Of a stretch of DNA of 13,965 bases, positions 1 to 6,471 are shown in pieces; the stretch's first letter is position 1, and each line of letters starts with the position of its first letter. The notes under the pieces were generated by a model. That model had not been told where the DNA came from. It did no database searches and saw only the letters and a list, made by a program, of their open reading frames with translations. Position numbers and translations under genes: made by a program. Source of the stretch: VBDM01 sp035702665 (lineage in GTDB: Bacteria; Pseudomonadota; Gammaproteobacteria; Burkholderiales; SG8-39); the NCBI GenBank assembly GCA_035702665.1, contig DASSQD010000087.1, positions 1 through 13,965 of the forward strand, written 5' to 3'.

Positions 1-582
1 GTGTACGTCCCGCGGGACCGGCGGCTCGTCAATCAGTATGCGAGCGACCACGGGCAGGCGACGGCGGGAGGCGTCCCGATTCTCGCGCTGGACATGTACG
101 AGCACGCCTACCACATCGACTTCGGCGCTAACGCCAGGGCCTACGTCGACGCGTTCATGCGCAACGTCGACTGGAAGGCGGTGCAGGAGCGCTACGAGGA
201 CGCGGCGAAGGTCGAGCCCCCGCGGCCGCTCGTCCAGCCGGAATTCGGAGACATCCCGGGGATCAGCGTGGAGGAAGTCAACGCAATGATCGAGTCGGGC
301 AAGCCGGTGCAGCTCATCGACGCCCGCCCGCGGCACTCCGCGTCGCGCGAGCAGGACATCGTCGAGGGCGCGAGCTGGCGCGATCCCGATCGCGTGCAGG
401 AGTGGGCCGGCGAGCTGTCGAAGGCGGATCCCGTGGTGGTGTACTGCGTCTACGGCTTCCACGTGGGCTGCAAGACCGCGATCGCGCTGCGCGAAGCCGG
501 GTTGGACGCTAGGTACATGAAAGGCGGCCATTCGGCATGGAAGGCGCTGGGCGTCCCGACGAAGCGGCATGTCCCCGCATGA
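1..582 (+). CDS. Superoxide dismutase [Fe/Mn]-rhodanese fusion protein, 3' part (5' end outside window)
   Basis: Residues 1-66 are the C-terminal end of an Fe/Mn superoxide dismutase: GGVPILALDMYEHAYHIDFG carries the last metal ligands, Asp31 and His35, of the DxWEHAYY-type motif, here with Tyr for Trp. After a proline-containing linker (about 67-85) comes a rhodanese domain (about 87-185), with LIDARP, a cysteine loop beginning at Cys149 (CVYGFHVG) and the C-terminal GGHSAW..LGVP signature. The loop has a His where classical sulfurtransferases have Arg, so the substrate is uncertain. The GTG at position 1 is almost certainly an internal valine, because the VYVPRDRRL stretch normally lies well inside SOD; roughly the first 130-150 SOD residues are missing. 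Likely role: superoxide dismutation linked to a thiol or persulfide function. The next gene starts 20 bp downstream, so the two are probably co-transcribed. Domain calls are firm; the purpose of the fusion is inference. Confidence 0.88.
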   Translation: MYVPRDRRLVNQYASDHGQATAGGVPILALDMYEHAYHIDFGANARAYVDAFMRNVDWKAVQERYEDAAKVEPPRPLVQPEFGDIPGISVEEVNAMIESGKPVQLIDARPRHSASREQDIVEGASWRDPDRVQEWAGELSKADPVVVYCVYGFHVGCKTAIALREAGLDARYMKGGHSAWKALGVPTKRHVPA

Positions 583-602
583 TTCCGACAAGGAGAAACG
601 AG

Positions 603-1358
603 ATGAAGATATTCCAGAGTTCGGCGGCACTGCTCGTGGCCCTCTCGAGCCCCGCGGGCGCCGACGAGATCCGCCTCTTGTCCGCGGCCGCGATGCAATC
701 GGTGTTCAAGGAGGTCGCCGGCGAATTCGAGCGCACCTCCGGCCACAGGCTGGCGATCGTCTACGGCACGATCGGCGGAGTCAACGAGCGCGTTCTCAAG
801 GGCGAAGCGGCCGACGTGGTCATCGGCTCGACGCTGATCATGCCGGGCCTGGTGAAGGCGGGAAAGATCCGTCCCGACAGCCTGGTGACGGTTTGCAGGA
901 CCGGCATCGGCCTCGTCGTGCGGGCCGGGGCCGAGGCGCCCCCGATGGCGAACGTCGAGGACTTCAAGCGCGCCGTGCTCGCGGCCAAAGTCCTGGTGTA
1001 CTCCGACCCGGTTCGCGGTGGCGCCGCCGGCGTCCACATCGGGCGCGTGCTTCAAGACCTGGGGCTCGCCGATCGGCTGAAGTCGAGCATCAAGCTCGGC
1101 GCGGGCGGCGACGTCACCGAGGTCACGCTCGCGCAAGGGGAGGGAGCGTTAGGCATCACCCAGGACAGCGAGATCGTCGGCAAGCCCGCAGCGCGCTACG
1201 TCGGGCCGATCCCGGAGGCGCTGCAGAACTACACCGTGTTTGTCGCGGGCATCCCGGCCGGCGCCAAGGCTCCGGATGCGGTGACGGCCTTCGTTGCCTT
1301 CCTGAGGAGTCCTGTGGCCGCCGCGGCCATCTTGGCAAAGGGGATGCAGGTGCCCTAG
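603..1358 (+). CDS. ModA-like periplasmic substrate-binding protein (stand-alone)
   Basis: The 251-residue product has a signal peptide (about 1-20, hydrophobic core ALLVALSS, cleavage after AGA). The mature part resembles the molybdate-binding protein family (ModA / SBP_bac_11): IRLLSAAAMQSVFKEVAGEFE at the mature N terminus, YGTIGGVNERVLKGEAADVVIGS for the first ligand loop, and a GALGITQDSEI segment in the second lobe. The ATG at 603 is chosen because AAGGAG lies 7 bases upstream and the signal peptide begins there; the reading frame itself opens further upstream, at 537. No ModB permease or ModC ATPase is nearby, so the ligand may not be molybdate, and it may act alone or with a distant transporter. 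It sits directly behind the SOD-rhodanese gene and converges on the lysR gene, with 15 bp between stops and no clear terminator. Confidence 0.8.
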   Translation: MKIFQSSAALLVALSSPAGADEIRLLSAAAMQSVFKEVAGEFERTSGHRLAIVYGTIGGVNERVLKGEAADVVIGSTLIMPGLVKAGKIRPDSLVTVCRTGIGLVVRAGAEAPPMANVEDFKRAVLAAKVLVYSDPVRGGAAGVHIGRVLQDLGLADRLKSSIKLGAGGDVTEVTLAQGEGALGITQDSEIVGKPAARYVGPIPEALQNYTVFVAGIPAGAKAPDAVTAFVAFLRSPVAAAAILAKGMQVP

Positions 1359-1373
1359 CTTCTCTATGGCACT

Positions 1374-2384
1374 TCACGCCGCCGGTGCGCTGAGCTGCAG
1401 TCGCGGAAGCTGCACCGCGGGCACGCGAAGCTCCTCCGTCATCGGCGCGCGCTGCCCCGTGGCAAGCAGCTCGCCGGCGAGCGCCTCGCGCATGAACAGT
1501 GCCGCGCACGGTGCAAGCCGCGCGTGCTTTGCATGTCCGATGCCCCATTGCCTCCGCAGCGGGAAGTCCTGAACGTCGAGGCGCGCGATGACCCCCGATT
1601 CCACGAACGACTGCGCGACACTCTCCGGCAGCAGCGCGATCCCCAGGCCTTGCGCGACGGCCTCGGCTACCGCGTCGTTGCCAGTCAGCTCAGCGCGCAC
1701 CACGGGGCGCAGCCCGCGCGACTCGAGAGCGGCGAGCACCATGGCGCGCAGGCTCGAGCCCGGCTCGCGCAGCACGACCGTCTCGTCCGCAAGCGATGTC
1801 AGCGGCATGCGCCGAACCTTCGCGAAACGGTGTCCCGCGCGCGCGTACAGGAAGAGCAGTTCGTCCGCGACCGGATGCAGCTCGAGCCCGGGACGATCGT
1901 CCGGAACGTGAACCAGGATCACCTCGTCTGCCCGTGCGCCCGGCTCCGGCAACGCGCCGCGCTGAGTGAGGCGCAGCGTCGACTGGACGCCGGGATAGCG
2001 TACGCAGAACGCGGCAAGCAGCCGCGCGGCAAGATGGCGCGCGCCGGGCACCGCGGCGATGCGAAGCACGTCGCTCTGAGACGTCCGCAACTCCGCGAGA
2101 CGCCCCTCCGAACGCGCGAGCACCGCGATCAGCTCGTTGCACGCGGCGAGAAGCTCACGCCCGGCGACCGTGGGACGCAACTGGCGTCCTTGTTGCTCGA
2201 ACAGCTTGAGGTCGAGCGCCTCGGAGAGCTTCCTGATCTGCGTGGAGGCCGTCGGCTGCGCAAGATGCAACTCCTCGGCCGCGCGCGTGACGCTGCCCAA
2301 CCGGGCAACGGCCTCAAACACCATCATTTGCGGGAACAACCCGTGCCGGAAGTAGCGACGCAGAATCTTGCTGGGATGGGGCAT
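1374..2384 (-). CDS. LysR-family transcriptional regulator
   Basis: This is a 336-residue LysR-type regulator. The winged helix-turn-helix is at about 18-77 (FEAVARLGSVTRAAEELHLA, then QPTASTQIRKLSEALDLKLF), followed by a two-lobed co-inducer domain (about 100-305) with the usual LTGNDAVAEAVAQGLGIALLP segment. A roughly 30-residue C-terminal tail exceeds the family norm of about 300. The ATG at 2384 has AAGGAG (2391-2396) 6 bases upstream. It is divergent from the terC-like gene, the typical layout for a LysR regulator and its target, and its 5' leader contains a yybP-ykoY manganese riboswitch. Family assignment is firm. The regulon and effector are not readable from sequence; control of terC/usp is inferred from layout. 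Confidence 0.92.
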   Translation of the reverse strand: MPHPSKILRRYFRHGLFPQMMVFEAVARLGSVTRAAEELHLAQPTASTQIRKLSEALDLKLFEQQGRQLRPTVAGRELLAACNELIAVLARSEGRLAELRTSQSDVLRIAAVPGARHLAARLLAAFCVRYPGVQSTLRLTQRGALPEPGARADEVILVHVPDDRPGLELHPVADELLFLYARAGHRFAKVRRMPLTSLADETVVLREPGSSLRAMVLAALESRGLRPVVRAELTGNDAVAEAVAQGLGIALLPESVAQSFVESGVIARLDVQDFPLRRQWGIGHAKHARLAPCAALFMREALAGELLATGQRAPMTEELRVPAVQLPRLQLSAPAA

Positions 2385-2480
2385 GGTCAGCTCCTTCGTT
2401 CGTCAGCGACGCACCCGCGGACCGATTCCGGCTCGCGGCACCTGAGCCCGATCAGTTAGCGTCGCCGCCGAACCGACCGG
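2385..2480 (-). promoter_or_regulatory. Leader between manganese riboswitch and lysR start (possible expression platform)
   Basis: About 96 nt separate the aptamer from the LysR start codon. It holds a GGCTC/GAGCC hairpin (2430-2448, 9-nt loop) and a small CGTC/GACG hairpin (2401-2411) just before the Shine-Dalgarno AAGGAG (2391-2396). The GCUC strand of the first hairpin could instead pair weakly (4 bp) with GAGC overlapping the Shine-Dalgarno. No U-tract follows any stem, so an intrinsic terminator is not evident; translational or Rho-dependent control would fit better. The structures are visible; the mechanism is inference. Confidence 0.3.
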
Positions 2481-2573
2481 CCCCAAGTCTCGCTTACAGC
2501 TTGCGCTGCCGAGGCGACCGGGGCTTGCACCCGTGATGACGACCGCCCCGCGAAGAAGCTACTCCCCTAGGGA
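2481..2573 (-). ncRNA. yybP-ykoY manganese riboswitch (aptamer) upstream of lysR
   Basis: Read on the minus strand, this segment has the hallmarks of the yybP-ykoY RNA. The invariant GGGGAGUAGC lies at 2558-2567, after P1 5' strand UCCCUAG (2567-2573). A short P2 hairpin follows (GCUUC/GGGGC around UUCGC). Next is an arm with the conserved GUCGUCA internal loop, closed by CGGG/CCCG. Then comes a CUCG-g-CAGC / GCUG-uaag-CGAG arm with a GCAA tetraloop, followed by the conserved AGCGAGAC. P1 closes with CUUGGGG (2481-2487). These match both Mn2+-binding loops in order and spacing. The class is known to sense Mn2+ and usually to switch on Mn exporters (MntP, TerC family). Here it is read toward the LysR gene and is antisense to any terC transcript starting upstream of it. 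Confidence 0.85.
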
Positions 2574-2584
2574 ATTGCGCTATC

Positions 2585-2613
2585 AGGTTAGCAGCGTTTC
2601 ATGCGCAGCGCAA
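2585..2613 (-). promoter_or_regulatory. Candidate sigma70-type promoter for the riboswitch-lysR transcript
   Basis: On the minus strand a -35-like TTGCGC (plus-strand 2608-2613) and a -10-like TAACCT (2585-2590) are separated by exactly 17 nt. They would start transcription near 2578, a few bases before the riboswitch P1 stem, which is where a leader should begin. Both boxes are only moderate matches. Confidence 0.4.
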
Positions 2614-2615
2614 TT

Positions 2616-2663
2616 CATTGCGTTTCGCGATGTCTGCATCGCAACGAATGATGCATCGCGAAA
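2616..2663. repeat. Cluster of GCGATG/CATCGC repeats in the lysR-terC intergenic region (possible operators)
   Basis: Three half-sites occur within 33 bp: GCGATG (2627-2632), CATCGC (2637-2642) and CATCGC (2654-2659). The first two form a perfect palindrome with a TCTG centre. TTTCGCGATG (2623-2632) and CATCGCGAAA (2654-2663) form a second, perfect 10-bp inverted repeat. An outer TTGCG (2618-2622)/CGCAA (2640-2644) pair also fits a LysR-type dyad. The cluster abuts the candidate lysR promoter and lies about 90-130 bp upstream of the terC start, so it could serve both directions. The repeats are directly seen; operator function is inference. Confidence 0.5.
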
Positions 2664-2750
2664 CACGATCAAGTGATTGCAAAGCTTCATTTTTCTTCGC
2701 GTGCCCGGTCCGACACAATGAATCCGTAAGCGAGAAAGAGGAGGCTCGTT

Positions 2751-3449
2751 GTGGACATGATCCTGACTGCGGAATTCTGGTCGGCGCTTGCGGCGATAGC
2801 CGTCATCAATCTGGCCCTGTCCGGCGACAACGCCATCGTCATTGCGCTCGCGGCGCGCAAGCTGCCCGAGAACCTTCAGCGGCGCGCGATTCTCCTCGGA
2901 TCTTTCGGCGCGGTCGCGGTACGCGTGGCCCTAACCGCCGCGGTACTTTGGGTTCTGACCGTGCCGGGGCTCCGATTCGCCGGAGGCCTGTTGCTCGCCT
3001 GCATCGCCTACCAGTTGCTCACGGGTAACGCCGAGGGCGGGAAGGACATCGCGCCGGTGTCCGGCTTCTGGGGCGCGATACGCACCATCGTGGTGGCCGA
3101 CGCGGCGATGGGACTGGACAACGTCCTGGGCGTCGCCGGCGCGGCCGGCGGCAGCTTGCTGCTGGTCGTACTCGGGCTCGCCATCAGCATTCCGATCGTG
3201 GTTTGGGGCAGCGCCCTGATACTGACATCGATCCAGCGCTTTCCGGGGCTGCTCTACGCCGGCGGCACCGTGCTCGCGTGGACGGCGGCCAGGATGCTCA
3301 CGGAGGAACCGCTCGTGCACGAGTTGCTCGACGACCGCGCGGCCGCGGCTCCGGCCGTACACGTCGCCATCGCCGGCGGCACCCTGGGATTGGCCTGGCT
3401 GCGCAACCGCCGCACGGCGATCCGCGCACACACGGAGGTACTGCAATGA
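2751..3449 (+). CDS. TerC-family integral membrane protein, YjbE type (putative manganese exporter)
   Basis: A 232-residue polytopic membrane protein of the TerC superfamily. The two internal-repeat signatures are clear: LALSGDNAIVIAL (residues 21-33, Asp26-Asn27) and VVADAAMGLDNVLGVAG (114-130, Asp117, Asp123-Asn124), acidic positions thought to line the metal path. About six or seven hydrophobic segments are present, including a short C-terminal one. The length fits the YjbE subgroup, often found behind yybP-ykoY leaders and linked to Mn2+ efflux. GTG at 2751 is preferred over ATG at 2757 because AGAGGAGG (2736-2743) is 7 bases from the GTG. The stop overlaps the next gene (ATGA, 3446-3449). 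No riboswitch lies on this strand upstream; the one in this gap points the other way. Confidence 0.85.
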   Translation: MDMILTAEFWSALAAIAVINLALSGDNAIVIALAARKLPENLQRRAILLGSFGAVAVRVALTAAVLWVLTVPGLRFAGGLLLACIAYQLLTGNAEGGKDIAPVSGFWGAIRTIVVADAAMGLDNVLGVAGAAGGSLLLVVLGLAISIPIVVWGSALILTSIQRFPGLLYAGGTVLAWTAARMLTEEPLVHELLDDRAAAAPAVHVAIAGGTLGLAWLRNRRTAIRAHTEVLQ

Positions 3450-3955
3450 AATATCTCATTCCCGTTGACTCGTCTAAGGCGGCGCTTGCGCCGATCGAGC
3501 ACCTGGTCGCCGCAAAACGCCGCGGAGCGCAGATCGAGGCTTTGCTTCTCAACGTGCAACACCCGTTCAGCCGTCGCGTTTCGGAGCTTTCGGGCGAGGC
3601 GGACCGGGAAGCCCTCCATGCCGAGCGGAGCCGGTCGGCCATGGCGTCGGCGATCGAGCTGCTGTCGCGTGCCGGGATTCAGTTTCGAGCCATGACGGAC
3701 GTCGGATCTCCGGCGGAACGGATCGCGGCCCTCGCGGAATCGCAGCGGGTAGACGAGATCCTGATGGGCGTCCGCCGCCACCCGCGGTGGCTGCGATGGC
3801 TGCTGCCATCCATGCCGCGGTCCATCGTCGCCCTCACGGACGTTCCGGTTCTCGTTCTGGGACGCGGCGGGGTGAGCGCCGCCCAAAGCTACCTGTTCTG
3901 GGCAAGCCTCGCGGGAGCGGCAGGGCTAGCCGCGCTCCTCCTCGCGGCGGACTGA
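3446..3955 (+). CDS. Universal stress protein with C-terminal membrane helix
   Basis: A 169-residue protein with a UspA fold: MKYLIPVDSSKAALAPIEHLV at the N terminus (first strand with conserved Asp and Ser), a GSPAERIAALAESQ segment (88-101), EILMGVRRH (104-112) and the closing VPVLVLGRG strand. The ATP-binding glycine pattern (G-x2-G-x9-G-S/T) after MGV is replaced by RRHPRWLRWL, so nucleotide binding is doubtful. Residues 148-166 form a hydrophobic helix, absent from ordinary USPs, suggesting tail anchoring in the inner membrane. The ATG at 3446 overlaps the terC stop and follows GGAGGT (3434-3439), indicating translational coupling. The inferred role is a stress-responsive partner or regulator of the membrane transporter. 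Confidence 0.82.
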   Translation: MKYLIPVDSSKAALAPIEHLVAAKRRGAQIEALLLNVQHPFSRRVSELSGEADREALHAERSRSAMASAIELLSRAGIQFRAMTDVGSPAERIAALAESQRVDEILMGVRRHPRWLRWLLPSMPRSIVALTDVPVLVLGRGGVSAAQSYLFWASLAGAAGLAALLLAAD

Positions 3956-3973
3956 ACGTCGGAGGGATTGCTC

Positions 3974-4681
3974 TCAGCCGAGCTTCGCCCGGAAATGATC
4001 CCAGGTGCGCTTGAAGAGACCCGCGTTCCACAGCTTCTCGCGGCACAGCGCGATCTCCTCGTCGCTGAAGACGTAGGGCTTACCGATCTGCAACGCCATG
4101 TACTGCCGATACGAATTCTCTTCCATGTAGTTCGCGAGCACGAACGCCTCCACGATGTCCTTGCCGACCGTCACCGCGCCGTGGGACTTCATCAGCGCCG
4201 CCGGCCGGTCGCCGAGCGTCGCCGCCAGCCGGTCGGCCATCGTGCGGTTGTTGATCGAGTTGGGCGAATCGAGCAGCGGCACCGGGTACACCAGGGACCC
4301 CTGGGCGTACACGGGCTTGTAGCTCTCGCCGGCCATGGTGAGAAAGGTCGACCACTTCGGGTGCGCGTGCACGATCGCGCGCGCGTCCGGCCGCACTCGG
4401 TAGATGCCGCAGTGCAGGTGGCGCTCGAGCGGGGCGTTGCCCTTGCCCTCGAGCTGGTTCGCCTCGAGGTCGATCACGCAGATGTCCTCCACCGTGAGGC
4501 TGGACCGCTGGCACGAGCCGATGTTGATCAGCACGCGGTCGTCGTCGAGGCGGATGCTGCAGTGTCCGTTGTAATCGATGATGTCCGAGCGCTCGAGCAT
4601 GCGGATGCAATCGACGAGCTGCTGCTTCAGCTCGGGCAGCGAGGCGGCGCCGCCGACTTCCTTCAGTTTGAGCTGTGACAT
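3974..4681 (-). CDS. Class II aldolase/adducin family protein
   Basis: A 235-residue zinc-dependent class II aldolase. The expected metal and catalytic residues are present: Glu86 (PLERHLH), His105 and His107 (HAHP) and His167 (KSHGAV). The 19-residue Glu-to-His spacing equals that of fuculose-1-phosphate aldolase. The family cleaves or decarboxylates small sugar-phosphate or hydroxy-acid substrates; the exact substrate cannot be read. ATG at 4681 is chosen over the frame's upstream start at 4726 because AGGAG precedes it and because it lies 8 bp after the upstream gene's stop, whereas the longer form would overlap that gene by 37 bp. Second in a two-gene unit with another family member; convergent with the stress-protein gene. 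Confidence 0.85.
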   Translation of the reverse strand: MSQLKLKEVGGAASLPELKQQLVDCIRMLERSDIIDYNGHCSIRLDDDRVLINIGSCQRSSLTVEDICVIDLEANQLEGKGNAPLERHLHCGIYRVRPDARAIVHAHPKWSTFLTMAGESYKPVYAQGSLVYPVPLLDSPNSINNRTMADRLAATLGDRPAALMKSHGAVTVGKDIVEAFVLANYMEENSYRQYMALQIGKPYVFSDEEIALCREKLWNAGLFKRTWDHFRAKLG

Positions 4682-4689
4682 GGGGTCTC

Positions 4690-5466
4690 CTACCACTTCA
4701 CTTGTGCGCGCACCATGGTACGCCACAGATGCCAGGCGCGCACCCCCGCGCCCTGGTTGACCGCGTCGGCGAGCTTCGCTTCGTCCGGGTCGAGCGCGGC
4801 AATCGGGGCCCCGCTCCCAAGGGCGATCGTCCAGTGCTGGATGCGCGCGTTCACCTCCGTATACACCGCGCGGAACACCGCCGTCTCGAGCGAGGCCCCG
4901 CAGGCGACGCTGCCGTGCGCGCGCATCAGCACGACGTCCTGCCTGCCCATGATCTCCGTGAGCGCGACGCCCTTCGCGCCGTCGCTCACCAGGAGGTCGG
5001 TCGCGCCGAATTTCTCGCGAATGTCGAAGACCGGCACGCCCGCCGCGATGAAGGCGGCGTTGTGGAACATGGCGCGCATCGGCACGTCGACCAGGCCGAA
5101 GGGAATCACCGAGGGCGAGTGGCTGTGCACCACCGCCATGATCTCCGGGCGCGCCCGGTAGATCGCGCCGTGGATGAAGCGCTCGAGGAAGCTCGCGCGC
5201 CCCGCGGCGTTGCAGGGGTTGCTCTCCAGGTCGTATTCGATGATGTCCTTGGGGGTGACGAGCGCCGGCGCGAGGGCGCGCGCCATGAGATAGCGGTCGG
5301 GCGCGGAAGGATGGCGCATCGACACGTGGCCGAAGCCGTCGACCACGCCCTGCGCGGCGAGTATGCGGCTCGCCGCGGCGAGGTCGGCGACGCGCGCTGC
5401 GGGAACCCTGCCTCCGGATTTCGGCGCGTTACTGGATTCGGTGGGGTGACGCTTGGGCTTCGGCAT
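4690..5466 (-). CDS. Class II aldolase/adducin family protein (second, diverged copy)
   Basis: A 258-residue paralogue of the downstream aldolase. It retains Glu95 (FLERFIHG), His114 and His116 (HSHS) and His184 (RAHGSV), again with a 19-residue Glu-His spacing. The segment VVDGFGHVSMR (41-51) is the usual N-terminal phosphate/substrate loop; DIIEYDL (74-80) follows. A basic N-terminal extension of about 20 residues precedes the domain. The ATG at 5466 is used because GAGGGA lies just upstream; the frame's earlier start at 5532 would run into the divergent promoter gap. It heads the minus-strand aldolase pair and is divergent from the ABC exporter. It could be an aldolase, epimerase or 4-phosphate decarboxylase; the substrate is unknown. 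Confidence 0.84.
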   Translation of the reverse strand: MPKPKRHPTESSNAPKSGGRVPAARVADLAAASRILAAQGVVDGFGHVSMRHPSAPDRYLMARALAPALVTPKDIIEYDLESNPCNAAGRASFLERFIHGAIYRARPEIMAVVHSHSPSVIPFGLVDVPMRAMFHNAAFIAAGVPVFDIREKFGATDLLVSDGAKGVALTEIMGRQDVVLMRAHGSVACGASLETAVFRAVYTEVNARIQHWTIALGSGAPIAALDPDEAKLADAVNQGAGVRAWHLWRTMVRAQVKW

Positions 5467-5538
5467 GGCTTTCCCTCTGGATACGCGGGAGCGATGATAG
5501 CCGAATGCCGGCGGTAGTAGAATTCCGCGCACGCGGCC
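5467..5538. promoter_or_regulatory. Divergent promoter gap between aldolase pair and ABC exporter
   Basis: This 72-bp gap must hold both promoters if each unit starts here. A -10-like TATCAT for the minus strand lies at 5494-5499 and a -10-like TAGAAT for the plus strand at 5518-5523. Neither has a good -35 box. The plus-strand start would leave a leader of only about 10 nt, matching the absence of a clear Shine-Dalgarno before the ATPase ATG. Confidence 0.25.
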
Positions 5539-6471
5539 ATGCAGTCCATCATCTCCGTCTCGAACCTTTCAAAGACCTACGCCTCGGGTTTCAAGGCGCT
5601 GAAGAACGTCGACCTCGAGATCCGCCGCGGCGAGATCTTCGCGCTGCTCGGCCCGAACGGCGCGGGCAAGACGACGCTGATCAGCATCGTCTGCGGGATC
5701 GTCAACCCGAGCGAAGGCAAGGTGACGGTCGACGGACACGACATCGGGCGCGACTACCGCGCCTCGCGCTCGCTCATCGGCCTGGTGCCGCAGGAGCTGA
5801 CCACCGATGCCTTCGAGTCGGTGTGGAACACCGTGTCGTTCAGCCGCGGGCTGTTCGGCAAGCCGGCCAATCCCGCCCATATCGAGAAGGTCCTGAAGGA
5901 TCTGTCGCTGTGGGACAAGAAGGACGCCAAGGTGATGACGCTGTCGGGCGGCATGAAACGGCGCCTCCTCATCGCCAAGGCGCTGTCGCACGAGCCGCGC
6001 GTCCTGTTTCTCGACGAGCCCACCGCCGGCGTCGACGTCACGCTGCGCCAGGAGATGTGGAAGCTGGTGCGCGCGCTCCAGGTCGCTGGCGTGACCATCA
6101 TCCTGACCACGCACTACATCGCCGAGGCCGAGGAAATGGCGGACCGGGTCGGGGTGATCAGCAAGGGCGAGCTCATCCTGGTCGAGGAGAAGAACGAGCT
6201 CATGCGCAAGCTCGGCAAGAAGCAGCTGACGCTCCACCTGGACCCCGCGCTCGAGGCCGTTCCGCCGGAGCTCTCCGCCTACAAGCTCGAGCTCTCGGTC
6301 GGAGGCTCCGAGCTGGTCTACACCTACGACGAGCGCGGCGATTCCTCCGCGATTACCGCGCTGCTGGAGGATCTGACCGAGTGCGGCATCCGCTTCAAGG
6401 ACCTGCAGACGACGCAGAGCTCGCTCGAGGACATCTTCGTCACGCTGCTCGCCGAGAAGAAGGCGGCATGA
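5539..6471 (+). CDS. ABC transporter ATP-binding protein (ABC-2 exporter type)
   Basis: A 310-residue ATPase with all nucleotide-binding motifs: Walker A GPNGAGKT (38-45), Q-loop Gln85, signature LSGGMKRR (135-142), Walker B VLFLDEP (155-161) and H-loop His192 (TTHY). A C-terminal regulatory extension (about 220-310) ends in the SSLEDIFVTLLAEK segment typical of DrrA/YadG-like subunits. It energises the permease encoded next, whose ATG overlaps this stop (ATGA, 6468-6471). The ATG at 5539 has no obvious Shine-Dalgarno. Cargo is unknown; the family exports drugs, lipids or polysaccharide precursors. A similarity to YadG of E. coli is recognised, but the symbol is withheld as function is unproven. 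Confidence 0.93.
   Translation: MQSIISVSNLSKTYASGFKALKNVDLEIRRGEIFALLGPNGAGKTTLISIVCGIVNPSEGKVTVDGHDIGRDYRASRSLIGLVPQELTTDAFESVWNTVSFSRGLFGKPANPAHIEKVLKDLSLWDKKDAKVMTLSGGMKRRLLIAKALSHEPRVLFLDEPTAGVDVTLRQEMWKLVRALQVAGVTIILTTHYIAEAEEMADRVGVISKGELILVEEKNELMRKLGKKQLTLHLDPALEAVPPELSAYKLELSVGGSELVYTYDERGDSSAITALLEDLTECGIRFKDLQTTQSSLEDIFVTLLAEKKAA

Noticed and set aside
1524..2459. 311-codon open frame on the plus strand, antisense to lysR
   Set aside because: Composition is Arg/Ala/Gln-rich with no family signature, and the opposite strand encodes an unmistakable LysR protein. It is a GC-driven shadow frame.
2581..2750. A second riboswitch on the plus strand directly upstream of terC
   Set aside because: No GGGGAGUA-type or AGCGAGAC-type element occurs on the plus strand here; only the palindromic repeats and a strong Shine-Dalgarno were found.
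5505..6467. Apparent N-terminal extension of the ABC-2 permease, giving a 574-residue protein
   Set aside because: The extra part is the ATPase gene read in the wrong frame. The permease starts at the ATGA overlap at 6468.
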